NCBI GenBank assembly: GCA_947632195.1
Contig: CANROE010000005.1
Location: forward strand, 1 to 64,000
Source: an uncultured Clostridia bacterium
GTDB lineage: Bacteria > Bacillota > Clostridia > Christensenellales > Borkfalkiaceae
Direction: 5' to 3'
Length of the DNA stretch: 64,000 nucleotides
In this document: one piece after another, positions 45,466 through 54,704 of the stretch
How the letters are laid out: every line of letters begins with the position of its first letter
How positions within the stretch are numbered: the stretch's first letter is position 1
Translations under genes and position numbers: made by a program
Notes under the pieces: model-generated
What the model saw: the letters and a program-made list of their open reading frames with translations, nothing else
What the model was told of the DNA's origin: nothing
The model's database searches: none

Positions 45466-46640
45466 TGGAAGAGAACAAGGACAACATCGATTCGATGCCG
45501 GAAACGCCTCCGAAAAAGCACAACAGGTTTGTTCAATACTTTATCGATCTGGGCGCCCGCATCAAGGGTTGGTTTGTGGACAAGTACACGGCGGTGAAAG
45601 ATTTCTTCGTCGGACTGTTCCAAAAGAAACCCAAAGAAGAACTTGTGCCCGAAGGGCCGCAGCTGAGCCGTGGGGAAAAGATCCGCCGTGGGCTCAAATC
45701 GCAGAGCGGTTGGCTTTTTGTTGCGCCTGCTCTCATTTTGATGGCGGTGTTTACATTTTATCCGATCATTGCCGCATTTATCAATTCGTTCAAACAGGGC
45801 TATTCGGGCATGACGGGAAGATTTAACGGATGGGGCTTTGACAACTTCGTCCGCGTTCTGAAAGGCGACACGGGGACAGGAGGCGCCAACTTTGTTCAGT
45901 GTTTGGTGAACACGTTGGTCCTTACGTTTATCTCCGTGCCTCTTTCGACTTTGCTGGCTCTTCTCATCAGCGTCGCGCTGAATTCCATCAAAAAGGTGCA
46001 GAAAGCCTATCAGACGATCCTCTTTTTGCCCTACCTCACCAACGCGCTTGCAATGGGCGCCGTGTTCGCGACCTTCTTCAAGATCATCGGCACGGCGAGC
46101 AATACCGAAACGGTCGGTATCGTCAACATCATTCTCGGTTGGTTCGGGATCGATCCCGTCGACTGGGTGGGACTCAATTCGCCCCATTGGCAGATCGGCA
46201 GTCTGAGTATCCCATGGGCGAAGTACATTGTCGCGATCATTTATGAGATATGGTCGGGACTTCCGTTCAAGATCCTCATCCTGTTCAGCGCGATGCAGTC
46301 CATCAACAAGCAGTATTACGACGCCGCGAAGGTGGACGGCGCAAGCCGTTGGACGATCCTCTGGCACATCACCGCGCCGATGATCATGCCCCAGATCAGT
46401 TACCTTCTCGTAACGGGTATCATGGGCGGCATGAAACAATATTCGGCGATCGTCGGTCTGTTCGGCGTCACGATGGGGCAGGACTACGACATGGGCACGA
46501 TGGTCGGGTATCTTTACAACTACATCGAACTCGGACAGACAGGTTACGCGTTTGCAGGATCGTTGATGCTCTTTATCATCATCATGATCATCACATGGAT
46601 CAACAACAAAGTCACCAAAAAACGTACGACTTACAGATAA
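45465..46640 (+). CDS. CUT1 ABC transporter permease (MalF/UgpA type)
   Basis: The 391-aa permease has a long hydrophilic N-terminus (about 1-80) and six to seven TM segments from WLFVAPALILMAVFTFYPIIAAFINSF. The EAA loop that contacts the ATPase reads YDAAKVDGASRWTILWHITAPMIMP. It ends in a basic tail (KVTKKRTTYR). It pairs with the MalG-type permease encoded 12 nt downstream. The substrate is not revealed by sequence. Confidence 0.95.
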   Translation: MEENKDNIDSMPETPPKKHNRFVQYFIDLGARIKGWFVDKYTAVKDFFVGLFQKKPKEELVPEGPQLSRGEKIRRGLKSQSGWLFVAPALILMAVFTFYPIIAAFINSFKQGYSGMTGRFNGWGFDNFVRVLKGDTGTGGANFVQCLVNTLVLTFISVPLSTLLALLISVALNSIKKVQKAYQTILFLPYLTNALAMGAVFATFFKIIGTASNTETVGIVNIILGWFGIDPVDWVGLNSPHWQIGSLSIPWAKYIVAIIYEIWSGLPFKILILFSAMQSINKQYYDAAKVDGASRWTILWHITAPMIMPQISYLLVTGIMGGMKQYSAIVGLFGVTMGQDYDMGTMVGYLYNYIELGQTGYAFAGSLMLFIIIMIITWINNKVTKKRTTYR

Positions 46641-46652
46641 GGAGGAGAGAAG

Positions 46653-47651
46653 ATGCCGAAATTTTTCAAAAAGAACAATGCGTCCGAGGCTGTCGTCGGC
46701 AAATGGGATCTCTCCGCAGGCGACGAGGGGTTCGACGCAGAGAAAGCGAAAAAACGGGACAAAGTAAAGCACATCGTCAAAGAAGTTCTCGTCTATGTCT
46801 TTTTGACGCTGTGCGCACTGCTCGCATTCGTGCCGTTCTATTGGATGCTCATGTCCTCCGTCAAGACGGAGATGGAATTCCGCGAGTCCGTTCCCACCTT
46901 CTTCCCGCATGAATTCCAGTGGAAGAACTATTGGATGATCTTCCATCAAGTGACGAGTACGACGAGCGGAGGCGCCTCGTTCGGGCAGATCCTCATCAAT
47001 ACCCTTGTGGTCGGGATCATGTCCACCCTTTTGGGACTTGTCATCATCATTATCACGGCTTATGCTTTGGCGCGGATGGAATTCAAGGGGAAAAACATTC
47101 TCTTCGCCATCATGCTTGCGACCATGATGATCCCGGGCGAACTGTTCACGGTTTCCAACTATATCACGGTTGCCAAGCTGCACATGAACAACTCCTACAC
47201 GGTGCTCATTTTGCCCTTCCTCGTCAGCGTGTATTACATCTATCTGCTGCGGAACAACTTCATGCAGATCCCGAACTCGCTGTACCAGGCGGCAAAGGTA
47301 GACGGATTGAGCGATATGGGCTATCTCATCAAGGTGATGATCCCGCTCACCGCTCCCACCCTGATCTCCATTACCCTTCTCCGCTTTATCGGCACATGGA
47401 ACAGCTACATCTGGCCCCGTCTCGTCAACACGCAGCCGTGGCAGATGATCACCAACTGGGTGACGGGCGGCTTTGTGGATAGAATGCAACCCGACGGGTT
47501 CTCCCTCTATGGCGGCTACTTCGGCTCGACCCCGCTCGATTCCCTCAAAATGGCGGCGGTCTGCATGGTCAGTTTGCCCTTGCTTATCCTGTTCATCTTC
47601 TGCCGCAAATACATCATGCGCGGCGTATCCAAGAGCGGCACAAAGGGTTAA
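46653..47651 (+). CDS. CUT1 ABC transporter permease (MalG/UgpE type)
   Basis: The 332-aa permease has six TM segments, beginning with VLVYVFLTLCALLAFVPFYWMLMSSVKT. The EAA loop reads YQAAKVDGLSDMGYLIKVMIPLTAPTL. A charged N-terminal cytoplasmic region precedes the TM part. GGAGGAG lies before the ATG. It completes the membrane pore with the MalF-type permease. The binding-protein gene follows after 74 nt that hold a hairpin. Confidence 0.95.
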   Translation: MPKFFKKNNASEAVVGKWDLSAGDEGFDAEKAKKRDKVKHIVKEVLVYVFLTLCALLAFVPFYWMLMSSVKTEMEFRESVPTFFPHEFQWKNYWMIFHQVTSTTSGGASFGQILINTLVVGIMSTLLGLVIIIITAYALARMEFKGKNILFAIMLATMMIPGELFTVSNYITVAKLHMNNSYTVLILPFLVSVYYIYLLRNNFMQIPNSLYQAAKVDGLSDMGYLIKVMIPLTAPTLISITLLRFIGTWNSYIWPRLVNTQPWQMITNWVTGGFVDRMQPDGFSLYGGYFGSTPLDSLKMAAVCMVSLPLLILFIFCRKYIMRGVSKSGTKG

Positions 47652-47674
47652 TCGCTCATTATTTACGGTTTCTT

Positions 47675-47695
47675 TCGCGCTCCAAAGGGGCGCGA
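47675..47695 (+). promoter_or_regulatory. Hairpin upstream of the binding-protein gene
   Basis: TCGCGCTCC AAA GGGGCGCGA is a 9-bp stem with one G-U and no U-tract. Such hairpins between permease and binding-protein genes often stabilise the downstream mRNA, giving excess binding protein; this is inference here. Confidence 0.55.
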
Positions 47696-47725
47696 TTGGG
47701 ATAAAATCAAAAAAAGGAGAACAAC

Positions 47726-49168
47726 ATGAAGAAGATTTTAACTGTTGCGTTGGCGAGCTGTTTCGCTCTGACGGGCTGCCTTGCTCTCGGCGCATGCGAC
47801 CAGGGAACGGACTACGATCACACGATCGTGTTCTATTCCTCGCAGGGGCAAGATCTTGTGCCGGTAACAGACACAGCGATCGAGGCGTTCGAGGAAAAGT
47901 ATCCCGGATGGAAAGTCGAGCATTCGCAACCGGGCGGATACGACGAAGTGCTGAGCAAGGTGCGTACCGATCTCACGGCGGGGCTCCAACCCGATCTTGC
48001 TTACTGCTATGCCGACCACGTTGCGCAGTACCTCGAATCGGGTACGGTCATCGACATGAACAAGTTCCTTAAAAGCGGCGAATCGTTCACTTACAGCGCA
48101 GGCGGACAGGAAGGCAAGGTCGACCGCATTGGGTTCACCGAAGCGGATGTTGCAAGCTTTGTCACCGGTTACTTCGAGGAAGGCTATGCCAAGAACTTCA
48201 CGGGGTATGCGGAAGCGGGCCTCACTGCCGACTCGCTCATCACTCTTCCCTTCGTCAAATCCACCGAAGTGCTTTTCTACAATCCCGACTCGCTCTTGAC
48301 CCTCGGCTATAAAGACGAGGCCGGAAAGCCGGTGCCTCCCACAACCTGGGACGAACTTTGGGCAATGTGCGAAAAGGCAAAGCAGCAGTGGCCCACCTGT
48401 ACGCCTCTCGGCTACGACAGTGAGGCGAACTGGTTCATCACCATGTCCGAGCAGCTCGATTTCGGTTACACGAGCGTAGATCCCAACAACCATTTCCTCT
48501 TCAATAACGAAAAGGCGCAAACCTGGCTCCAAGAGATGGCCGGTTATTATGAAAAGGGATATATCACCACGCAGGAGATCTACGGCAGCTACACGAGTTC
48601 TCTGTTCACCAAGGGTCCGGAAGAAGGCGGCCTCGTATTCTGCATCGGCTCCTCGGGCGGCGCAAGCCACCAGGCAGGCACCGGGTTCACGACCGAAGTC
48701 TCTCCCATCCCCGGAATTGACGATACCCACAACCAGTGCATCAGCCAGGGTCCTTCCCTTGTCATGCTCTCGGGCGGCAACGGCGCCAGCAATCCTGACG
48801 AGAAACAGATCATGACCTTCCAGTTCATCAAAGAACTCCTCAGCGTCAGTTTCCAGGCGAAGTTCTCGCGGGCAAGCGGTTACGCTCCCATGCGCACGGA
48901 CGTGTACGACAACGAGGACTTCAAGTTGTTTGTCGACGGCAAGGATGAAGACGGCAAGGGCCTTACGGGCACCAATCTTGTCATTTCCAAGTGCGTGAAA
49001 GCGAGCAGTAACGACGAGTTCAACACGCGTCTGTTCACTTCCCCCGCGTTCGTCGGTTCGTCCACGGCGCGCCAGCAGATGACGAGCGTAGTCCAATACG
49101 TTTTGCTTGGACAAAAGACGCCCGAACAAGCGTTGAGAGACGCCTATAAAGCATGCGGCGGTAAATAA
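47726..49168 (+). CDS. CUT1 extracellular solute-binding lipoprotein (family 1)
   Basis: The 480-aa protein has a signal peptide with two possible lipoboxes, ALTGC (Cys18) and ALGAC (Cys24); the second is followed by a flexible DQGTDYD. The family 1 binding-protein pattern is clear: AIEAFEEKYPGWKVE, KVRTDLTAGLQPDLAYCYADHVAQYL, PPTTWDELWAMCEKAK and VMLSGG. It captures the substrate outside and delivers it to the permeases. AAGGAG precedes the ATG. It is followed within 14 nt by a nuclease-domain lipoprotein, which bears on what it may bind. Confidence 0.95.
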   Translation: MKKILTVALASCFALTGCLALGACDQGTDYDHTIVFYSSQGQDLVPVTDTAIEAFEEKYPGWKVEHSQPGGYDEVLSKVRTDLTAGLQPDLAYCYADHVAQYLESGTVIDMNKFLKSGESFTYSAGGQEGKVDRIGFTEADVASFVTGYFEEGYAKNFTGYAEAGLTADSLITLPFVKSTEVLFYNPDSLLTLGYKDEAGKPVPPTTWDELWAMCEKAKQQWPTCTPLGYDSEANWFITMSEQLDFGYTSVDPNNHFLFNNEKAQTWLQEMAGYYEKGYITTQEIYGSYTSSLFTKGPEEGGLVFCIGSSGGASHQAGTGFTTEVSPIPGIDDTHNQCISQGPSLVMLSGGNGASNPDEKQIMTFQFIKELLSVSFQAKFSRASGYAPMRTDVYDNEDFKLFVDGKDEDGKGLTGTNLVISKCVKASSNDEFNTRLFTSPAFVGSSTARQQMTSVVQYVLLGQKTPEQALRDAYKACGGK

Positions 49169-49182
49169 GATTGAAAACCGAG

Positions 49183-50433
49183 ATGAAAAAATTATTTGTA
49201 GTTTTTGCGGCCGCAGTGCTCGCGGTGTGCTGTGCATTCACGGCGTGCGGCAATAAAATTGCCGACAACACCGAGCACTTCGATTCGATCACCAAAACGC
49301 TCAAACTCACCAAGAGTTATGAGGGCAAAAAGCTCATGAGCGAAGACGGCATCGGCGCGGCGACCTTGAACGGCAACACCACCGACGGCGACACCACCAA
49401 CTTCAAACTGAACGAAGGCGGTTATGTCACGGTGCGTTATCAGGGCGTCAACACGCCCGAAAGCACCGCCGGCGTAGAGAAGTGGGGCAAGGCGGCGAGC
49501 AATTTCACCAACGAGCGGCTGCACGAAGCAACCGAGATCGTCATTGAATCGGCGAGCGGCGGCATTCCCGAAAAGGACTCCGTCGGCCAGCGCTCTCTGT
49601 GCTATGTGTGGTATAAGACCGCCAAGGACGATTTCAAGCTGCTCAACCTCGAACTCGTGGAAAACGGCTATTCCCCGAACAAGGAGAATGCGGACAACGC
49701 CTATTACAGCTATTTCCAGAAGGCGGAGAAATTCGCGCGCAGCATTGAGCTCCGTTTGTTCTCCAAATTGGAGGACCCGCTGTTCGATACGGCGATACAG
49801 GACCTCTCCCTCAAAGCGATCAACGAAGATTCCTCCAAGTTCAGCGAGAACATGAAGGTCAAACTTGACGCCTATGTGTGCGACAGATATGTCGCCTCCT
49901 CGGGCGCGGTGACGCTCACGATCGCGCAGTACGACGATGAGACGGGCAAGGTCTATACCCTCAACCTGTATGCGGGGCACACGAGTTCTACGGGCGCCAT
50001 GCAGATCGGCGATCTGTATCACATCGCAGGCACCCTGCAAAAGTATGACGGAAATTGGCAGATCTCGGGCGTCACGGTAGACAACGACCAAAAGGGCAAG
50101 GATGAAAAGTCCTGGCGTTCGCAGCGCGGCTATTATCTCATGTTTGACGCCGCGAGCGAGTTGTTCGTCAACTATGTGACGAACAACTGTTACGGCAACG
50201 TCACGGTGACCTCCGCAACGCTCGACGGCACGATGCTCACATTCGAGGGCACGGCATTAGAGCCCGGTGAAGACGGTGAAACCGCAAACTTCACCTTCAT
50301 GGTCACTGTTCCCGAGGGGTATAACGGCGCGATCAAGGAGGGGAGCACGCTCACGATTTCCGCCGGCTACCAGTTTGAGGCAAATTCGGGTAAAGTCACC
50401 ATTCCCGATTATTCCAAAATCACGATCAAATAA
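49183..50433 (+). CDS. Lipoprotein with staphylococcal nuclease-like domain and OB-like segment
   Basis: The 416-aa protein has a lipobox ending FTAC (Cys22). An SNase domain (about 40-165) has the DGDT motif (68-71), R85, E93 and R137. The R-to-E and R-to-R spacings (8 and 52) equal those of R35, E43 and R87 in Staphylococcus nuclease. The metal-site Asp40 equivalent is Asn90. A second segment (about 210-310; LDAYVCDRYVASSGAVTLTI, IGDLYHIAGTLQKYDGNWQI) looks like an OB-type nucleic-acid-binding fold. Start set at ATG (MKKLFVV); a TTG 12 nt upstream is possible. It should be exposed at the surface beside the CUT1 binding protein. Confidence 0.85.
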   Translation: MKKLFVVFAAAVLAVCCAFTACGNKIADNTEHFDSITKTLKLTKSYEGKKLMSEDGIGAATLNGNTTDGDTTNFKLNEGGYVTVRYQGVNTPESTAGVEKWGKAASNFTNERLHEATEIVIESASGGIPEKDSVGQRSLCYVWYKTAKDDFKLLNLELVENGYSPNKENADNAYYSYFQKAEKFARSIELRLFSKLEDPLFDTAIQDLSLKAINEDSSKFSENMKVKLDAYVCDRYVASSGAVTLTIAQYDDETGKVYTLNLYAGHTSSTGAMQIGDLYHIAGTLQKYDGNWQISGVTVDNDQKGKDEKSWRSQRGYYLMFDAASELFVNYVTNNCYGNVTVTSATLDGTMLTFEGTALEPGEDGETANFTFMVTVPEGYNGAIKEGSTLTISAGYQFEANSGKVTIPDYSKITIK

Positions 50434-50450
50434 AAATAAGGAGATACGTT

Positions 50451-53400
50451 ATGAGAATCAAGAAGAAACCGGCGCTCATCTTATTGATGATAGTGTCAAT
50501 GCTTTGCCTTATTTTCGGCGCAGTTGCCTGCGGCGGAACTTCGGCGAAGGACGCGATCGAGAAGTACATTCTTCCGCAGAACGAAACTCTCGTAGACGCA
50601 GATTTCACCTTGCCCAAGACGATCGGTACCGGCATTGAGGTAAAGTGGCAGTCGAGCAACACCGACGTCATCGCGATCGAGGACAGCGGCGATAAATACA
50701 CCGCCAAAGTCACTCTTCCCACCGAAGTCACCACGGTCACCCTCACCATTTCGTCGGGCGAGCACTCCAAGAACTTCACGGTGCGCGTCGATGAATTCAG
50801 CGTCTTCACCTTCATCAAGAACTACAAGTTCGCCCAGAAGAACACCGCCGTCAAGGAGGACTTCAAGCTCGAAACCAAGACGACGTACCAGGGCAAAGAG
50901 GCAACGATCGAGTGGAGTATCGACGAAAAGTACAACGCTTGGATCAACCTCAACGCGGCGAAGGACACCGTTCTCGTCACTCCCGCCGAAGAGGTCAAGC
51001 CCGTAGAGATCGCGGCGAAGTTCACCTATGCAGGAGAGAGCGCAACGCAGAAATATTCCTTCTCCGTAACGCCCATTCTCGACCACAGACAGATCGTCAA
51101 GAACATGTATTCGCAGGAAGATTACGCGCTCGAACTCAGCGGTTACATTGTTCATGTCTATCAGGCGCTCATTCATGAGAAGTACGGTCCCGAGGCGACC
51201 TTCTACATGATCGACGACGATTTTTGCAGCGGTTATTATCTCTACAACGTCGAGATCCAGGAGGACCAGGTAGATAAGTATGTTGCAGGTGCGCATGTCA
51301 CCGTTACGGGCGCTACCGGCACGAGCTACAACGGCCTTTGGGAGAACAAGAGCAACAGCGGTCTTGCAGTCATCGACGACAAGGATCCGATCGACCCGAG
51401 AGAAAAGGTCTATGCGATCGACACCGACCTCCTTGCGGGCGCACCTTCCCTGTTGTGGCATGAATCGACCTTTGTCAGCCTCAGCGGTTGGAAAGTGCTC
51501 CACAAGGGCAACTATAATTCCACCTCCAAGACATACGAAAAGCCCACCGGCGCCGATCAGAACCTCTTCACGCTCGAAAAGAACGGCACGGAGATCGTCG
51601 TCCGCATTTCCAAGTATATGAATCGGACGGATGACGAACTTGCCGCGCTCGTCGCAGTCTATGACGACGTAAACGAGGGTGAATTCATCAACGTCACGGG
51701 TATTCTCGGCAACTATAAGGGATTCCAGATCCAGCCCATCGTCGCAAGCGACATTACCAAGGCTACCGCCGAGAGCACGAATACCGACGGCGCCAAGGTC
51801 AAGGCTGCGATCAAGGCGGTAAATGACGCCGTTGCGGCAAACTTCTCTTCTTTGATTGCCGCACATAAGGAAGTCACGATGCCTACCTCCGCAGAGGGCG
51901 TTACCATTTCCTACAAAGTCGCAGGTGCAACCAATCCCACCGTTACGATCAATGGCGGCACGTTCACGATCGACCCCGTAGACAGTGAAAAGAATTACGA
52001 CATCGAAGTCACCTACAAGATCGGCGACTACGCGGCTTACGATTTCTTCAAACTTCGTAATTTGAAGGCAAGTGCCGCACAGCTTCTTGATTTGGCAAAA
52101 AAGAGTGTCGAAGAGATTGAGCTTTCCGAAGTGAAGGTAGCGGGTACCGTTAAGATTCCCGAAGTCGATCTCTATGGCGCAGAAATCGTTTGGGCTGTGA
52201 AAGATGCACCTACATGGATCACCGTTTCGGGCAACACGCTCACGATCAGCGCTCTTCCCGCCGAGGCGACCACGCTCACGCTCACGGCAACTCTTACGAT
52301 CGGTAGCGAAACCGAAACCGCAGAAATTTCGCTCAGCGTTGCAGCCGCCTCCGCGCTCACCTTCAAGGCGATCGAAGCTCCCGCGGCAGGAGATTACATC
52401 TTCGCCCTCTACCAGGGCTCGCTTGAAAAGTGGCTTTATGCAAACGGCGAGATTTCAACGAACAGCAGCGGTGACTTCGGCGCGACGACCGAAAATCCCG
52501 ACGAGGCTGCAACCTTTACGCTTGCGGCTTCCGGCGAAGGCTGGACGATCAAGCTCAAGAGTAGCGGCAAGTTCCTGGAACTCAACGATAATCACCGTTG
52601 GTGCTATGTAGACGCGTCCACGCAGCCTTGGATGTGGAACACCGAGGCAAAGGTGCTCACGTTCACGGTCAGCGGGACAGTCTACTATCTTGGTACATAT
52701 AGTAATTACCAGACGATCAGCGCAAGTACGATCGACCGCATTACCGGCGAGAATTTGAATGCCTCCGGTCAGTATGTTGCACACTTCGGCACTATGGCGG
52801 CGATTGTGCCCGGCACAGAGGACGCTCCTTATACGGTTGCGGAGGTTCTCGATCTTGCCAAAGATTTAGCCGACGGTAGCTTTTATCAGGTAAACGGCGA
52901 AGATGCGTATATCTATATCAAGGGTTACGTTACAGATGCCGGTAAGATTTACACGAACAAGCAAGGGGTTTCGGTTGTAAGTAGCGTTTATATCGCAGAC
53001 GAAGCAGGCGGCACGACGACGCTTCTTCTCTACACCATCGGCTATGGCGATGCTTTGGGCGAGGCGCCCGCTACGGCTCCCACCGCAAGCCCTCTTTCCG
53101 TCGGCGATTACATTGTTATCCACGGCTGTGTGAAGAGATACGGGGACAAGATCGAAGTCGATAAGACTTCTACGATTACGCCCACACTCACAACGTGGAC
53201 GAAAGCCGGCACCACCCAGCCCGAACCCGAAGAACCCACGCTTCCCGAAGGCGGCACCCAGGATGATCCTTATACTATCGCCGAGGCGCTCACGGTTGCA
53301 AAAGCTCTTGACAAAGGCGCTTATACCGCTACCAAGGTTTACATTACGGGTTATGTCGTAGATGCAGGCTCTTGGAGCGACGATTACAGCAACTGGTCGA

Positions 53401-54308
53401 GCATTTACCTTGCCGACAGCGCAGCGGCGAAAAAGGCAGACGGGATTCAGCTTTACAGGCTCAACCCCGATGACATCTATCTGAAACTTGCCAACGACTT
53501 GGCTGTGGGTGCGACAATTACCGTTTACGGATATCTTCAGAATTACAACGGTACTCTCGAGATCACGAATAACACAACAGTGGACAAACAGGACAAAGTT
53601 ACCGTGATTTCCTACACCGATCCGAGAACGGTCGATCAGAAGATCAAGGCGGCGATCAATGCCGTTACCCTTATCGCAAAGGTGGCGGGAGACATCGATC
53701 TTCCAAAATCTACCGTGACAGGTGTAACGCTTGCATTTACGAGCGATAACACGGCGATTACAGTCGGTACCGACAAACTTACCGTAACGCGCGGCACGGC
53801 AGATGTTTCAGTCAAAATCACCGTTTCCGCAAATGCGGAAGGCGGAACGGCGCAAACCAAGGATTTGACGGTCATCGTAAGAAATTCTTCTGTTTTGCTT
53901 GCTTCACTCTCTTTCGCAAAGAAGAGTGACGGACGTGAATCGCAGACTGATGACGCGCAAGTGTGGAAAAAGAACGGAATTACGTTTACCAACGAAAAAA
54001 GTAGCAGTACGAATAAGGTCGGAGACTATGAAAACCCCGTTCGTGTGTATGCGAAGTCGACCGTGAAAGTTGAATATACCTCGGCGGTACAGGAAATTGT
54101 TTTCCATTGCAATAGCACGAGTTATGCAAGCGATCTTCAAAAATCTCTTAACGGAGTTGAAGGCGTCACGGTAACGGTTTCGGGAAGCGATGTTTATGTG
54201 GTATTTGCAACGGCACAAACCTCGCTTGAGTTTACTGCTTCTGCACAGTTGAGATTTAACTCTATCGAAGTTGTGTATAGCACACCTGCGGCAACGGCAA
54301 ACGCATAA
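50451..54308 (+). CDS. Giant lipoprotein, 1285 aa, with bacterial Ig-like and OB-like modules
   Basis: The lipobox GAVAC (Cys27) follows a TM-like signal. The N-terminal part has repeats resembling atrophied bacterial Ig (aBig) domains (VKWQSSNTDVIAIED; later VTLAFTSDNTAITVG). A lectin- or trefoil-like module lies at about 640-780. Two similar OB-type modules begin YTVAEVLDLAKDL (about 792) and YTIAEALTVAKAL (about 940), with YIKGYVTDAG and YITGYVVDAG cores. Such modules accompany YhcR-type extracellular nucleases, but no nuclease domain is seen here. AAGGAG precedes the ATG. It ends the block at a strong terminator. A nucleic-acid-binding role is inferred. Confidence 0.82.
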   Translation: MRIKKKPALILLMIVSMLCLIFGAVACGGTSAKDAIEKYILPQNETLVDADFTLPKTIGTGIEVKWQSSNTDVIAIEDSGDKYTAKVTLPTEVTTVTLTISSGEHSKNFTVRVDEFSVFTFIKNYKFAQKNTAVKEDFKLETKTTYQGKEATIEWSIDEKYNAWINLNAAKDTVLVTPAEEVKPVEIAAKFTYAGESATQKYSFSVTPILDHRQIVKNMYSQEDYALELSGYIVHVYQALIHEKYGPEATFYMIDDDFCSGYYLYNVEIQEDQVDKYVAGAHVTVTGATGTSYNGLWENKSNSGLAVIDDKDPIDPREKVYAIDTDLLAGAPSLLWHESTFVSLSGWKVLHKGNYNSTSKTYEKPTGADQNLFTLEKNGTEIVVRISKYMNRTDDELAALVAVYDDVNEGEFINVTGILGNYKGFQIQPIVASDITKATAESTNTDGAKVKAAIKAVNDAVAANFSSLIAAHKEVTMPTSAEGVTISYKVAGATNPTVTINGGTFTIDPVDSEKNYDIEVTYKIGDYAAYDFFKLRNLKASAAQLLDLAKKSVEEIELSEVKVAGTVKIPEVDLYGAEIVWAVKDAPTWITVSGNTLTISALPAEATTLTLTATLTIGSETETAEISLSVAAASALTFKAIEAPAAGDYIFALYQGSLEKWLYANGEISTNSSGDFGATTENPDEAATFTLAASGEGWTIKLKSSGKFLELNDNHRWCYVDASTQPWMWNTEAKVLTFTVSGTVYYLGTYSNYQTISASTIDRITGENLNASGQYVAHFGTMAAIVPGTEDAPYTVAEVLDLAKDLADGSFYQVNGEDAYIYIKGYVTDAGKIYTNKQGVSVVSSVYIADEAGGTTTLLLYTIGYGDALGEAPATAPTASPLSVGDYIVIHGCVKRYGDKIEVDKTSTITPTLTTWTKAGTTQPEPEEPTLPEGGTQDDPYTIAEALTVAKALDKGAYTATKVYITGYVVDAGSWSDDYSNWSSIYLADSAAAKKADGIQLYRLNPDDIYLKLANDLAVGATITVYGYLQNYNGTLEITNNTTVDKQDKVTVISYTDPRTVDQKIKAAINAVTLIAKVAGDIDLPKSTVTGVTLAFTSDNTAITVGTDKLTVTRGTADVSVKITVSANAEGGTAQTKDLTVIVRNSSVLLASLSFAKKSDGRESQTDDAQVWKKNGITFTNEKSSSTNKVGDYENPVRVYAKSTVKVEYTSAVQEIVFHCNSTSYASDLQKSLNGVEGVTVTVSGSDVYVVFATAQTSLEFTASAQLRFNSIEVVYSTPAATANA

Positions 54309-54339
54309 ACCGATTTCATCAACCGTAATTCGGTAGACC

Positions 54340-54377
54340 AAAAAACGGACCTTTCCTCTCGGAAAGGCCCGTTTTTT
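54340..54377 (+). terminator. Terminator of the CUT1/lipoprotein block
   Basis: CGGaCCTTTCC TCTC GGAAAGGcCCG has one internal mismatch, is flanked by A-run and T-run, and is followed by TTTTTT. Confidence 0.92.
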
Positions 54378-54704
54378 GTGTGTAAAGGGAAACTCTTGGC
54401 GCCCCTGTAGGGGAGCTGGCGCGCTTGCGCGACTGAGGGGTTTTCCGAGAGCTTGCAGAAACCCTTTCGGCATTCGCTCCGCTCATGCCACTTTCCCTTT
54501 CAGGGACAGCAAGGGCTTGCCCACCCCTTGAGGGGTGGGTGCCGACGGAGGAGGCGGAAGGGGTGTCTGCGCGTCAAAAAACAAAACACCCCCTCAGTCA
54601 CTTCGTGACAGCTCCCCCTCGAGGGGCAGCCAAGGGAAAAAGGAGCCCCTTTTGGAGCGTGCGCGCCACTTTCCCCCGCTCCGCGGGGGACAGCTTTCTC
54701 ACCT
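54378..54704. repeat. Intergenic repeat patch
   Basis: A 119-nt copy of the dispersed module lies at 54395-54513. A second module lies at 54520-54567 (related to 4075-4130). A half copy in opposite orientation lies at 54589-54634. No gene is supported. Confidence 0.8.

Noticed and set aside
53221-53256. Possible second stalk repeat in the OB-module lipoprotein (Pro/Glu stretch)
   Set aside because: It is a single short PEPEEPTLPEGG linker between modules, not a repeat tract or anchor.
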